Assembly: GCA_944320485.1 (NCBI GenBank)
Contig: CALUHQ010000071.1
Coordinates: 1-33,457, forward strand
DNA from: Candidatus Methanomethylophilaceae archaeon
Lineage (GTDB): Archaea > Thermoplasmatota > Thermoplasmata > Methanomassiliicoccales > Methanomethylophilaceae
Length of the DNA: 33,457 bases
Direction of reading: 5' to 3'
Shown here: in pieces, positions 16,470-24,623 of the stretch
Layout of the letters: each line of letters begins with the position of its first letter
Numbering within the stretch: position 1 is the stretch's first letter
The notes under the pieces: generated by a model
Told to the model about the DNA's origin: nothing
Seen by the model: the letters and a program-made list of their open reading frames with translations, nothing else
The model's database searches: none
Translations under genes and position numbers: made by a program

Positions 16470-16537
16470 GGAGGGCGGTCCGGCGACCAGCGGGTCTCTA
16501 AAACCTAGCCAGCGGGGATCGACACCCCGGCCTTTCG
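16470..16537 (+). tRNA. pylT: tRNA-Pyl (anticodon CUA, decodes UAG)
   Basis: The acceptor arms GGAGGGC (16470-16476) and GCCTTTC (16530-16536) pair with two G-U pairs; G16537 is the discriminator and CCA is not encoded. The D stem GGTC/GACC (16477-16488) has a four-base loop and begins directly after the acceptor stem, without the usual linker. The anticodon CTA is at 16498-16500. The anticodon stem (GC.GG with CC..GC) is interrupted by an internal loop, a known mark of tRNA-Pyl in Methanomassiliicoccales. The variable loop is three bases, and the T arm CGGGG/CCCCG encloses ATCGACA. These features are recognised by PylS and exclude a normal suppressor tRNA. pylS follows 25 bases downstream. 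Confidence 0.95.
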
Positions 16538-16562
16538 CCTTTCCCATTCATCGGTTGAGACT

Positions 16563-17384
16563 ATGGTAGGATTTACAGACCCGCAGATACAGCACCTCAT
16601 GGAATACGGCGACGAGGACCGTTCGGACATGGACTTCCCAGACACCGCCGAACGCGACAGGCAGTTCGCGAAACTCATGTCCAAGACCAAGGCGGTGAAC
16701 GACGCGGGGATCAAGGACCTCATAGCCGAACCTCACAGGCACGACCTCTCCAAGCTGGAGCAGGCCATCGCCGACAAGCTCACCGCGAGGGGCTTCATAG
16801 AGGTCAGGACGCCCATCATCATCTCCAACGCTGCCCTGGCCAAGATGACCATCACACCCGACCACCCGCTGTACAAGCAGGTGTTCTTCATCGACGACAA
16901 GAGATGCCTCAGGCCCATGCTGGCTCCGAACCTCTACGTCGTCATGAGGAAGCTCAGGGACCACACCGACGGGTCGGTGAAGATCTTCGAGATCGGCTCC
17001 TGCTTCAGGAAGGAGTCCAAGAGCTCCCGCCACCTGGAGGAGTTCACCATGATGAACCTGGTGGACCTGGGGCCCGAGGGCGACCCTACGGAGTGCCTGA
17101 AGACCTACATCGACGACGTCATGACCGCCGCCGGGCTGGAGTACACCCTGTCCCGCGAGGAGTCGGACGTATACGTCGAGACACTGGACGTCAACATCGG
17201 GGACACGGAGGTGGCATCCGGTGCGGTCGGACCCCACATCCTGGACCCGGCCCACGACATCCACGAGCCCTGGGCCGGCGTCGGCTTCGGACTCGAGAGG
17301 CTGCTGATGCTCAAGGAGGGCAAGAGCAGCGTTAGGAAGACCGGCAAGAGCATCACGTACCAGGACGGATTCAAGATTGACTGA
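16563..17384 (+). CDS. pylS: Pyrrolysyl-tRNA synthetase, catalytic-domain-only form
   Basis: A 273-residue class II synthetase corresponding to the catalytic domain alone; the N-terminal tRNA-binding domain of Methanosarcina PylS is absent and no separate pylSn gene lies in the window. This is the delta-N class typical of Methanomassiliicoccales. Visible family sequences include GFIEVRTPIIISN, LRPMLAPNLY (motif 2 region), EIGSCFRKES, HLEEFTMMNLVD and GVGFGLERLLML (motif 3). It charges tRNA-Pyl with pyrrolysine in the cytoplasm. The ATG has only a weak ribosome site, and the gene is probably co-transcribed with pylT and pylBCD. Confidence 0.95.
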   Translation: MVGFTDPQIQHLMEYGDEDRSDMDFPDTAERDRQFAKLMSKTKAVNDAGIKDLIAEPHRHDLSKLEQAIADKLTARGFIEVRTPIIISNAALAKMTITPDHPLYKQVFFIDDKRCLRPMLAPNLYVVMRKLRDHTDGSVKIFEIGSCFRKESKSSRHLEEFTMMNLVDLGPEGDPTECLKTYIDDVMTAAGLEYTLSREESDVYVETLDVNIGDTEVASGAVGPHILDPAHDIHEPWAGVGFGLERLLMLKEGKSSVRKTGKSITYQDGFKID

Positions 17385-18447
17385 AGTGAATAAGATGATA
17401 GAGGAGACCATAGACAGGGCGCTCAGGGGCGGGGACATCGGCCTCGACGGCGTCACGGAGCTCATGTCGATAACCGACCCGAAGGAGATGGAGACCCTCT
17501 TCGAGGCCGCCAGGAAGGTCAGGGACGCAGAGTTCGGGAGGAAGGTGTTCACCTACGGTTTCGTCTACTTCTCAACATACTGCAAGAACAACTGCAACTT
17601 CTGCTACTTCCGCCGCTCGAACAAGGACATCGGAAGGTACAGGAAATCCATCGAGGAGGTCGTCCAGCTGGCGGGCAGCCTGAAGGACGCCGGGATCAAC
17701 CTGGCGGACCTGACCATGGGCGAGGACCCGGCCATGTACGCCGACGACTACAAGCTCCTCATCGACCTGATCAGCGCCGTCCACGACGACGTCGGGATCA
17801 GCATCATGGCATCACCCGGGGCGCTCCCCCGCGAGGTGTTCCCCCGCATCAGGGAGGCCGGGGCGGACTGGCACGCCTGTTACCAGGAGACCTACAACAG
17901 TGAGCTGTTCGAGTCCCTGCGCGTCGAGCAGAGCTACGACGACCGTCTGAACCAGAAGGTCTGGGCCATGGAGGCCGGGCTGCTGGCCGAGGACGGCATG
18001 ATGATCGGCCTCGGCGAGAGCGTCCGCGACAGGGCCGACACCATCCTGAGGATGGGCGGCCTGGGGTGCCAGCAGATACGCGCCATGACCTTCGTCCCCC
18101 AGGAGGGCACCCCGATGCAGGACAACGCCCCCATGGGCCCGCAGGACGAGCTCAAGACCATCGCAATCATGAGGATCCTCTTCCCCGACAGGCTCATACC
18201 CTGCAGCCTGGACGTGGAGGGCATCGCCGGCCTCGAGTCCAGGCTCAGCGCAGGCGCCAACGTGATCACATCCATAGTCCCGCCGAACAGGAACCTGGCC
18301 GGCGTGGCCCAGCACGAGCTGGACATAGAGAACGGCAACCGCTCCGTGGAGCACGTGTTCGAGATGCTGGACTCCCTCGGCTACAGGAGGGCGGAGAGCT
18401 CCGAGTACGTGTCGTTCCTCGACTCCCGCAGGAATGGGGGCGCGTAG
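17377..18447 (+). CDS. pylB: Methylornithine synthase PylB (radical SAM), ends in UAG
   Basis: A radical SAM enzyme of about 350 residues that rearranges L-lysine to 3-methylornithine, the first step of pyrrolysine synthesis. The cluster-binding CxxxCxxC is YCKNNCNFCYF (C69, C73, C76 counted from the TTG start). It is related to BioB/HydE, and ITSIVPPNRNLAGVAQHELDIENGNR near the end is typical. The start is uncertain: TTG 17377 overlaps pylS, GTG 17386 and ATG 17395 (350 residues) are also in frame. The stop is TAG (18445-18447), the only UAG stop found in the window. Read-through would add pyrrolysine and 20 more residues before TGA at 18508. The end overlaps the start of pylC. Confidence 0.93.
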   Translation: MTEVNKMIEETIDRALRGGDIGLDGVTELMSITDPKEMETLFEAARKVRDAEFGRKVFTYGFVYFSTYCKNNCNFCYFRRSNKDIGRYRKSIEEVVQLAGSLKDAGINLADLTMGEDPAMYADDYKLLIDLISAVHDDVGISIMASPGALPREVFPRIREAGADWHACYQETYNSELFESLRVEQSYDDRLNQKVWAMEAGLLAEDGMMIGLGESVRDRADTILRMGGLGCQQIRAMTFVPQEGTPMQDNAPMGPQDELKTIAIMRILFPDRLIPCSLDVEGIAGLESRLSAGANVITSIVPPNRNLAGVAQHELDIENGNRSVEHVFEMLDSLGYRRAESSEYVSFLDSRRNGGA

Positions 18448-19609
18448 AACGAGGCTATGCATAGTGGGCGGTGCGCTCCAGGGAATGGAAGCGGTGTTCC
18501 TGGGGCATGAGGCCAGATACGAGACAGTAGTCATCGACCGCAGGCCGGACGCTCCGGCGCTATCCATCTGTGACGAGCCGCACGTGCTCAACCCCCTTAC
18601 GGATGTGAAGGAGGCCCTCATGGTCTTCTCCACCTGCGACGCCGTCATACCCGCCTGCGAGGAGCTGGACCTCCTCGAGGCGCTGGACGACATGCTGGGC
18701 GGCTCCGGGATACCCTTCCTTTTCGACCTGGACTCCTACGACGTCTCCTGCTCAAAGAACCTCTCCAACGAGGTCATGGCGTCGGTGGACGTCCCGCTGC
18801 CGGGCCGCTGGCCGGAGTGCGGGTTCCCCGTCATAGTCAAACCGTCCTGCCAGAGCGGCAGCATCGGGGTATCCGTGGCGTTCACCCAGGAGGACGTGGA
18901 CCGCGGGCTCCGCACTGTGGAGGAGCTGGGCGACCAGCCGGTCATCCAGGAGTTCGTGCACGGAAAGAGCGTTTCCATAGAGGTCATAGGCGACGGCGAG
19001 ACCGCCAGGTCCTTCGTCACCACCGAGGTCGTCCTGGACACCAACTACGACTGCAAGATGGTCCGCTGCTTCCCCGACATCCTCACGCCGGAGCAGGAGG
19101 AGGAGTTCCGCGGCATCGGGAAGAGGGTCGCCGAGGCCATCGGCCTCTCGGCCCTGATGGACGTGGAGGCCATCCTCACGCCGAAGGGCCTGCGGGTCCT
19201 GGAGATAGACGCCCGCATACCCAGCCAGACCCCCGCAGCGATCTACATCGCCACCGGGATCAACCTGCTCGAGGAGCTGGTGACCACCGCGCTGGGAGAC
19301 CCGAGGGGCCGCGAGGGCTCCGGCGGGTCGGGGATCTACTGGCACCTGCACTTCAGGGACGGGGTGCTGAGGACCACCGGCGAGAAGGAGTTCGGCAAGG
19401 TCCGCAAACCGATCATGGGATCGGGGCTGTTCGGCTCCGACCGCTACATCTCAGACTACCATCCAGGCTGCCGCGAATGGCACGGCACCTTCATGGTCTC
19501 CGGAGGGACCCCGGAGGAGGCGGAGCTCAGGAGGCTCCAGGTCCTGGATAACATAAAGAGGGAGTGCGACATTGTAGAATACAACGACGGCACGCCCGAG
19601 GTGATATGA
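18434..19609 (+). CDS. pylC: 3-methylornithine-lysine ligase PylC
   Basis: A 391-residue ATP-grasp enzyme that joins 3-methylornithine to the epsilon-amino group of lysine using ATP. The N-terminal Rossmann-like part begins RLCIVGGALQGMEA; the ATP-grasp core shows GFPVIVKPSCQSGSIGVS, VIQEFVHGKSVSIEVIG and LRVLEIDARIPSQTPAAIY. ATG 18434 is required to include the first beta strand; it lies 14 bases inside pylB with AGGA directly before it, so translation is probably coupled to pylB. The end overlaps pylD by four bases. Confidence 0.93.
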   Translation: MGARRTRLCIVGGALQGMEAVFLGHEARYETVVIDRRPDAPALSICDEPHVLNPLTDVKEALMVFSTCDAVIPACEELDLLEALDDMLGGSGIPFLFDLDSYDVSCSKNLSNEVMASVDVPLPGRWPECGFPVIVKPSCQSGSIGVSVAFTQEDVDRGLRTVEELGDQPVIQEFVHGKSVSIEVIGDGETARSFVTTEVVLDTNYDCKMVRCFPDILTPEQEEEFRGIGKRVAEAIGLSALMDVEAILTPKGLRVLEIDARIPSQTPAAIYIATGINLLEELVTTALGDPRGREGSGGSGIYWHLHFRDGVLRTTGEKEFGKVRKPIMGSGLFGSDRYISDYHPGCREWHGTFMVSGGTPEEAELRRLQVLDNIKRECDIVEYNDGTPEVI

Positions 19610-20430
19610 TGACTAGGCTCACACCCGATCTGATAGAAGGGGTCCCCGACGACAAGCTCGACCTGGACCAGAGACTGCTCAAAGCCACCGGCAAGACCGT
19701 CAAGGGTATCGCCCTGGAGGCCGCCGGTCTGCCCGAGGACACCGACCTGTCCGGGTTCAAGGCGGCCGCCATCCCCATCACATCGGGGATGGGGATCATC
19801 GGCGGCTTCTCCGCCTCCGTAGACGCCATCGTCAGGAGGCTCGGCATGGACTGCCACGTGACGGAGGGCACCGACGTCCTGGGGTTCTCCCAGGCGGTGG
19901 CCGACGGCTGCGACATCATGATGATGGCGGACGACAGGATGTTCGTCGCGTACAACTCCCGCGAGAGGAAGTACACCGACAACTCCTGGGGGACCGCCAA
20001 GGGCTACTCCGTGGCCCTGAAGAACGCGGCCGGAGGCCTGGAGGGGAAGGACGTGCTGGTCATCGGGGCCGGCATGGTCGGATCGTGGGCCGTCAGGTTC
20101 CTGATGGAGATGGGTGCCAACGTCTCGGTCACCGACATCATCCACGAGAAGGCGGACCGCCTCGCCAAAATAGGCGCCAGGCCCCTCACCGACATCGCAG
20201 CCGCGATTTCGGAGCACACCCTGCTCCTGAACGCGGCCCCGTTCATCATACCCGGCGAGATCATCGCCGAGGGCTCCATCATCTCCAGCCCCGGGGTCCC
20301 CCACTACTACGACCAGGTGGGACGCAGCAGGGCCAAGGCGATCATCCACGACCCGCTGGAGATCGGGGCCGCGGTCATGGCGGTCAACAGCGCCGGATAC
20401 TCCCTGAGGAAACGATTACCCGACAACTGA
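19606..20430 (+). CDS. pylD: Pyrrolysine synthase / dehydrogenase PylD
   Basis: A 274-residue protein that oxidises lysine-N-epsilon-3R-methylornithine and closes the ring to give pyrrolysine. The NAD-binding Rossmann motif is VLVIGAGMVGSWAVRFL at about residues 150-166. Starts at two adjacent ATGs (19606 or 19609), overlapping the pylC TGA. The upstream extension of the open frame lies wholly within pylC and is not used. The pylB-C-D order is the normal one. Confidence 0.93.
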   Translation: MMTRLTPDLIEGVPDDKLDLDQRLLKATGKTVKGIALEAAGLPEDTDLSGFKAAAIPITSGMGIIGGFSASVDAIVRRLGMDCHVTEGTDVLGFSQAVADGCDIMMMADDRMFVAYNSRERKYTDNSWGTAKGYSVALKNAAGGLEGKDVLVIGAGMVGSWAVRFLMEMGANVSVTDIIHEKADRLAKIGARPLTDIAAAISEHTLLLNAAPFIIPGEIIAEGSIISSPGVPHYYDQVGRSRAKAIIHDPLEIGAAVMAVNSAGYSLRKRLPDN

Positions 20431-20446
20431 CAAAGGAAGTGAGCGA

Positions 20447-22078
20447 GTGAGATACGGCATAGCTCTGGACATAGGAACTAGCGGACTCCGCTGCCAGGCC
20501 CTGGACCTGGACACCAAGGAGACCGTGGGGACCGCGGTCACCGAGAGGCACCCCATCCCCGGAATGAACGTCATCGACCACGTCAACTACGCCATGAAGG
20601 CGGGGGAGGACGTGGCCAACCGCCTCATCATCGAGGCGGCCAACAACCTGTTCGACCAGATGAACATCGACCTGGACAAGGTGGAGATCCTCGCGGTCTG
20701 CGGCAACCCCTTCCAGCTGTCCCTGTTCCAGAACATCGAGATAAGGGACCTGGCCTACGCCGGCAAGAACATGCTGAAGACCCTCGGCATCACCTCTCCC
20801 CCCAGGGACGGCGATATCATCGACGCTGCGCCCCTCGGGCTCAGGCTGCCCAACGCCAAGGTGTTCATACCCCCGGCGGTCACCCACGAAATCGGTGCCG
20901 ACGCCATCGCCATGATGATGATGACGGACATCCTCAACGAGAAGGAGCCCTGCATCGTCGTCGACTACGGGACCAACGCCGAGATGGCGCTGGTCAAGGA
21001 CGGCGAGGTCTACACCGGATCCGCCGCCGCCGGACCCGCCCTGGAGGGACAGGAGATCGAGAGGGGCATGCTGGCCGCGCCCGGCGCCCTCAGCGAGATC
21101 GAGATCACCGACAAGGGATGGAGGTGCTACGTCCTGGACGACACCATGGAGGCCCAGCCCGGTGACGTCATCGACCCGTTCACCGGAGACGTCATCGAGG
21201 AGGGACCCATGCACGGCAAGGCCATCGGCATCACCGGAACGGGTGTCATCGCCGCCCTCGCCAACGGGATGAAGACCGGCGTCATCGTCCCCCCGAATAT
21301 CCAGTCCGAGGACGGCAAGCTGCACCTGCAGGACGGCATCGACATCTCCAGCCACGACGTCGAGGAGGCGGGAAAGGCCATCGGCGCCCTCCGCGCCGGG
21401 TTCCTCACCCTGCTGGACGACGCCGGCCTCTGGGTCCCCGACGTCAAGAAGGCGTACATGTCCGGGGCCTCCGGACTCTACGTGGACGCCAAGAAGGCCA
21501 TGGAGGTCGGGATGGTCACGCCCGGCGCCACGCACATCATCCAGTTCGGCAACACGTCCATCGCCATGGCGAGGAGGATCGTACTCGGCGAGATCAGCAT
21601 GGACGACCTGACCGCCTTCGCCAAGAAGCTCAGGGCCACCCACTGCATGTTCGCCACCTCTGAGTTCTTCAAGAACGTCTACTCCATCGAGTACTCGGTC
21701 TGGTGCTCCAGCATGCCCATGGACCAGTACAACCCGATGATGGACGTCTACGGCCTGAAGGCCCTGCCCCCCATGCCCGAGCCCTCCTCCATCAAGGTGG
21801 AGCGCCTGGCCAGGAGGGACCTGCCCGACACCGAGAAGTGCAAGGTCAAGATCATCAAGTGCGGTACCGAGCTCACCGGGGTCCTGGAGGACTGCATCGG
21901 CTGCAAGAAGTGCATGAAGAACTGCCCCGAGCAGGCCCTGGAGATCGTCCCCGAGGGCGTGTCCAAGTACAGGGCGGTCATCCAGTCCGACAGGTGCGCC
22001 GGGGTCGCATGCAGGAGATGCGAGCAGGCCTGCCCCAAGCAGACGCTGCACACCCTCGACCTGAAGATCGGGGCCTGA
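20447..22078 (+). CDS. ramA: Corrinoid activation protein RamA (ATP-dependent reductive activase)
   Basis: A 543-residue protein that uses ATP to reduce inactive Co(II) corrinoid on MtmC and related proteins to Co(I). Near the N-terminus is an actin-fold phosphate loop (DIGTSGLRCQALDL), with DYGTNAEMALVKDG and GNTSIAMARR further on, as in the DUF4445 activases. The last 70 residues carry two 4Fe-4S motifs, CIGCKKCMKNCPE (from C483) and CAGVACRRCEQACP; their C-terminal position is that of methanogen RamA. The start is GTG 20447, with GGAAGTGAG about five bases upstream. It follows pylD by 16 bases, placing methyltransferase reactivation in the pyrrolysine operon. Confidence 0.93.
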   Translation: MRYGIALDIGTSGLRCQALDLDTKETVGTAVTERHPIPGMNVIDHVNYAMKAGEDVANRLIIEAANNLFDQMNIDLDKVEILAVCGNPFQLSLFQNIEIRDLAYAGKNMLKTLGITSPPRDGDIIDAAPLGLRLPNAKVFIPPAVTHEIGADAIAMMMMTDILNEKEPCIVVDYGTNAEMALVKDGEVYTGSAAAGPALEGQEIERGMLAAPGALSEIEITDKGWRCYVLDDTMEAQPGDVIDPFTGDVIEEGPMHGKAIGITGTGVIAALANGMKTGVIVPPNIQSEDGKLHLQDGIDISSHDVEEAGKAIGALRAGFLTLLDDAGLWVPDVKKAYMSGASGLYVDAKKAMEVGMVTPGATHIIQFGNTSIAMARRIVLGEISMDDLTAFAKKLRATHCMFATSEFFKNVYSIEYSVWCSSMPMDQYNPMMDVYGLKALPPMPEPSSIKVERLARRDLPDTEKCKVKIIKCGTELTGVLEDCIGCKKCMKNCPEQALEIVPEGVSKYRAVIQSDRCAGVACRRCEQACPKQTLHTLDLKIGA

Positions 22079-22086
22079 GAAATCCA

Positions 22087-22118
22087 GGGGGTCGCACGAC
22101 CCCCGTCCTTACCTTTTT
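22087..22118 (+). terminator. Terminator of the pyl-ramA operon
   Basis: GGGGGTCG (22087-22094) and CGACCCCC (22097-22104) form a tight hairpin, followed at 22114-22118 by TTTTT. It lies nine bases after ramA and between convergent genes. Confidence 0.6.
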
Positions 22119-22134
22119 GATCCGTCCCCGACGG

Positions 22135-22632
22135 TCACTTGATCAGGATGCTGGAGACCCCGCGGCACGCCCTCAGCTCCGGGATCACGTCCGAGGGGAT
22201 CTTGCCGTACACGACCACAAGCAGCACCGCCGCGTCGTTGTTCCCCGTGTCATCCACCATCGCCTGCCTCACGGATATCCCCGCCCTGTACAGAACAGAT
22301 GTGATGTCTGCCAGGATTCCCGGCATGGTGGAGTCGGTGGGTGTGATGACTATGGACGAGCACCCGATCTCGGGCGCCAGGTCCGCCATGGACAGCGTGC
22401 ACCTGAGCTTGGAGAAGATCGTGTCAAGGGAGGGTGTCGACGATATCCTCTCCAGCGTCGCCCTGACGACTCTGCGGTCCACGCCGCATGCGCGGCCGAT
22501 GGCCGAGTCGCCTAGCTCCACGGCGCCGCAGTACGCCTTCCCGTCGGATACGCGGATGCCGTTCTCGACCAGCAGCGAAGCGACCTTCTCCTGAGAGGGG
22601 TATCCCGCGAATCTTCCTTCCAGTATGTCCAT
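22135..22632 (-). CDS. Predicted regulator of amino acid metabolism with C-terminal ACT domain (COG2150-like)
   Basis: From ATG 22632 the protein has 165 residues. The N-terminal half (GYPSQEKVASLLVENGI, then AIGRACGVDRRVVRATLERI) looks like a winged or simple HTH module; the C-terminal half (TDSTMPGILADITSVLYRAGISVRQAMVDD) is an ACT domain. This arrangement matches archaeal COG2150 proteins, predicted amino-acid-responsive regulators. The open frame extends to 22683, but the family start and a TATA element (22654-22662) that lies between the two positions favour 22632. It lies opposite chorismate mutase, so control of aromatic amino acid synthesis is a reasonable guess. Confidence 0.75.
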   Translation of the reverse strand: MDILEGRFAGYPSQEKVASLLVENGIRVSDGKAYCGAVELGDSAIGRACGVDRRVVRATLERISSTPSLDTIFSKLRCTLSMADLAPEIGCSSIVITPTDSTMPGILADITSVLYRAGISVRQAMVDDTGNNDAAVLLVVVYGKIPSDVIPELRACRGVSSILIK

Positions 22633-22649
22633 GCTCAACACCCATGGCT

Positions 22650-22668
22650 GACAATTATAAACATTGTC
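22650..22668 (-). promoter_or_regulatory. Promoter of the ACT-domain regulator with inverted repeat
   Basis: GACAAT (22650-22655) and ATTGTC (22663-22668) flank a reverse-strand TATA box (GTTTATAAT, 22662-22654), about 25 bases before ATG 22632. A six-base inverted repeat centred on the TATA box suggests repression by occlusion, possibly autoregulation. Confidence 0.5.
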
Positions 22669-22771
22669 GCATGAAAACGACATGCATCCTGCGTTCAGGA
22701 TGGCCCGATGCCCCGTCCCCAGGCGAAATTACTTAATCCCCTCCATTCATGGCAACCGCACAGGTGACCCA

Positions 22772-23044
22772 ATGCCGAACACCGACGAACTCAGAGCGCA
22801 GATCGAAGCGATTGACGAGCAGATCATAGACCTGATCGCGACCCGCATGGAGATCGCGGACGAGCTCGCGAAGGCCAAGAAGAAGTCCTCCCAGGGGTAC
22901 TGGGACGAGTCCAAGGAGAGGGAGGTCATCGACAGGTACCACGAGCTCTGCGAGGAGGTCAGCCTCTCGGAGGACGAGGCGCACCAGATCGCCGAGACCA
23001 TCCTCAGGATCTCCAAGGAGCGTCAGAAGCACTTCTTCGAGTGA
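22772..23044 (+). CDS. Chorismate mutase, AroQ type
   Basis: A 90-residue all-helical chorismate mutase, converting chorismate to prephenate for phenylalanine and tyrosine. LRAQIEAIDEQIIDLIATRMEIADELAKAKK is the first helix with the two family arginines and the lysine, and the rest continues through YHELCEEV to ISKERQKHFFE. The length is that of the free-standing AroQ domain. ATG 22772 has AGGTGA four bases upstream, and TTACTTAA (22729-22736) is a likely TATA box. The stop is followed within two bases by larE, so the three genes to 24554 are probably one operon. Confidence 0.88.
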   Translation: MPNTDELRAQIEAIDEQIIDLIATRMEIADELAKAKKKSSQGYWDESKEREVIDRYHELCEEVSLSEDEAHQIAETILRISKERQKHFFE

Positions 23045-23046
23045 CC

Positions 23047-23796
23047 ATGGCCGACGGCCTAGGCACGTTCTTCTCATCGCATCCCAGGATCGCCCTGGGA
23101 TATTCCGGAGGGACCGATTCAGCGTTCCTGCTCCACGAGGCGGTGGGGCACGGAGCGGACGTGCTCCCGGTGATGGTCCGGACCGAGTTCTGTACCCCTG
23201 ACGAGGTCGAGGACGCTTCACGCCTCTGCTCCGACGAGGGGTTGGACCTGGTGGTCATCGACCTCGAAGTGCTGTCTTCGCCGGAGATCTCGTCCAACGG
23301 CGCCGACCGCTGCTACCATTGCAAGAGGGCGATGTTCTCTGCCCTGATTTCAAAGGCAGCAGAGAACGGATACCATGAGGTCATGGACGGCACGAACGCC
23401 TCCGACCCCGAGGGCGACAGGCCCGGGATGAGGGCCATCAGGGAGCTGGGCGTGCTATCGCCCCTGAAGGAATGCGGGATCACGAAGGAGGATGTCAGGA
23501 GGATGTCCAGGGAAGCGGGTCTCCCGACCTGGGACAGGGCCACGAACTCATGCCTGGCCACCCGTATAGACACCGGCATCCCACTGAACCGGGACGTGCT
23601 GGGACTGGTGCTCAGGTCTGAGGAGGCAGTGGCGTCCCTCGGGTTCTCCGGGTTCAGGGTGCGCACCGACGGGATGCATGCGAGGCTGCAGACCACCGCC
23701 GCGCAGCACGGCGAGGCCGAGAGGAGATGGGACGAGATACACTCGGAACTCGCCCCGATGTTCCAGGAAGTCAGACTGGACGATGTCACGAGATGA
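23047..23796 (+). CDS. larE: ATP-dependent sacrificial sulfur transferase LarE
   Basis: A 249-residue PP-loop protein. The pyrophosphatase loop YSGGTDSAFL is near residues 18-27, DRCYHCKRAMFSAL follows, and NSCLATRI places a cysteine at 169, equivalent in position to the sulfur-donating cysteine of the Lactobacillus enzyme. LarE installs sulfur on the pyridinium mononucleotide precursor of the nickel-pincer cofactor, in some members by sacrificing that cysteine. GTG 23041 is possible, but ATG 23047 fits better. The gene ends ATGA, overlapping larB, which supports the assignment. Confidence 0.87.
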   Translation: MADGLGTFFSSHPRIALGYSGGTDSAFLLHEAVGHGADVLPVMVRTEFCTPDEVEDASRLCSDEGLDLVVIDLEVLSSPEISSNGADRCYHCKRAMFSALISKAAENGYHEVMDGTNASDPEGDRPGMRAIRELGVLSPLKECGITKEDVRRMSREAGLPTWDRATNSCLATRIDTGIPLNRDVLGLVLRSEEAVASLGFSGFRVRTDGMHARLQTTAAQHGEAERRWDEIHSELAPMFQEVRLDDVTR

Positions 23797-24554
23797 GGAT
23801 TATGGACGGAAGGGATGTCAGGGAGATACTGGAGAGGGTCGCCGACGGAAGGACGTCGGTGGACGAGGCGGTGCTCGCTTTGAAGAGGGAGCCCTTCGAG
23901 GACATGGGCTTCGCCAAGGTGGACTTCCACAGGGACGTCCGCCAGGGGACGCCAGAGGTGATCTTCGGGGCCGGGAAGACCCCGGGACAGATCGCCGCGA
24001 TAGCGTCCAGGATGCTGGAGCGCGGCGAGGGGTCCGTGCTCATCACGCGCATCACGAAGGAGACCGCCGACCAGGTGTCGGAGGCCGTCCCACTCAGATA
24101 CGACCCGGTCAGCCGCATCGCCGTCGCCGGGGACAGGTTCCCGGAGAGGGTTGGCAAGGTCACTGTCATCACCGCCGGCACCAGCGACATACCCGTGGCC
24201 GAGGAGGCCGCCCAGACCGCGGAGTTCCTGGGGAGCAACGTGGTCCGCGTCTTCGACGCCGGCGTCTCCGGGATCCACAGGCTCCTGGCCCATTTCGACG
24301 ACATCATGACCTCCAACGCGGTGGTCGCCGTGGCCGGCATGGAGGGTGCCCTCGCCAGCGTGGTCGGAGGCATCGCCGACTGCCCCGTCATAGCCGTCCC
24401 CACGAGCGTGGGGTACGGGGCGTCGTTCGGCGGGTTGGCCGCGCTGCTCGCCATGCTCAACTCATGTGCCAGCGGGGTCAGCGTCGTCAACATCGACAAC
24501 GGGTTCGGCGCAGGGTACCTGGCCAACATGATCAACCGCAGGGTCGAGGACTGA
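23793..24554 (+). CDS. larB: LarB, pyridinium-3,5-biscarboxylate mononucleotide synthase (PurE-like)
   Basis: A 253-residue protein whose C-terminal half resembles the AIR carboxylase/mutase PurE: VITAGTSDIPVAEEAAQTAEFLG, VAGMEGALASVVGGI and PTSVGYGASFGG. The N-terminal part with DFHRDVRQGTPEVIFGAGKTP is particular to LarB. It carboxylates and hydrolyses nicotinic acid adenine dinucleotide in nickel-pincer cofactor synthesis. The start ATG 23793 overlaps the larE stop. LarC, needed to insert nickel, and a LarA-like user enzyme are not in the window. Confidence 0.87.
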   Translation: MRIMDGRDVREILERVADGRTSVDEAVLALKREPFEDMGFAKVDFHRDVRQGTPEVIFGAGKTPGQIAAIASRMLERGEGSVLITRITKETADQVSEAVPLRYDPVSRIAVAGDRFPERVGKVTVITAGTSDIPVAEEAAQTAEFLGSNVVRVFDAGVSGIHRLLAHFDDIMTSNAVVAVAGMEGALASVVGGIADCPVIAVPTSVGYGASFGGLAALLAMLNSCASGVSVVNIDNGFGAGYLANMINRRVED

Positions 24555-24623
24555 GATTCCCGCGACATCCCCCACATTCATTAAGAAGAGAGGGCATTAC
24601 CCGCCCGTAAGAGGGAACATCCC

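Noticed and set aside
20384..22051. Reverse-strand open frame of 555 codons opposite ramA
   Set aside because: Antisense shadow of ramA with biased Gly/Asp/Leu/Val composition and no start signals.
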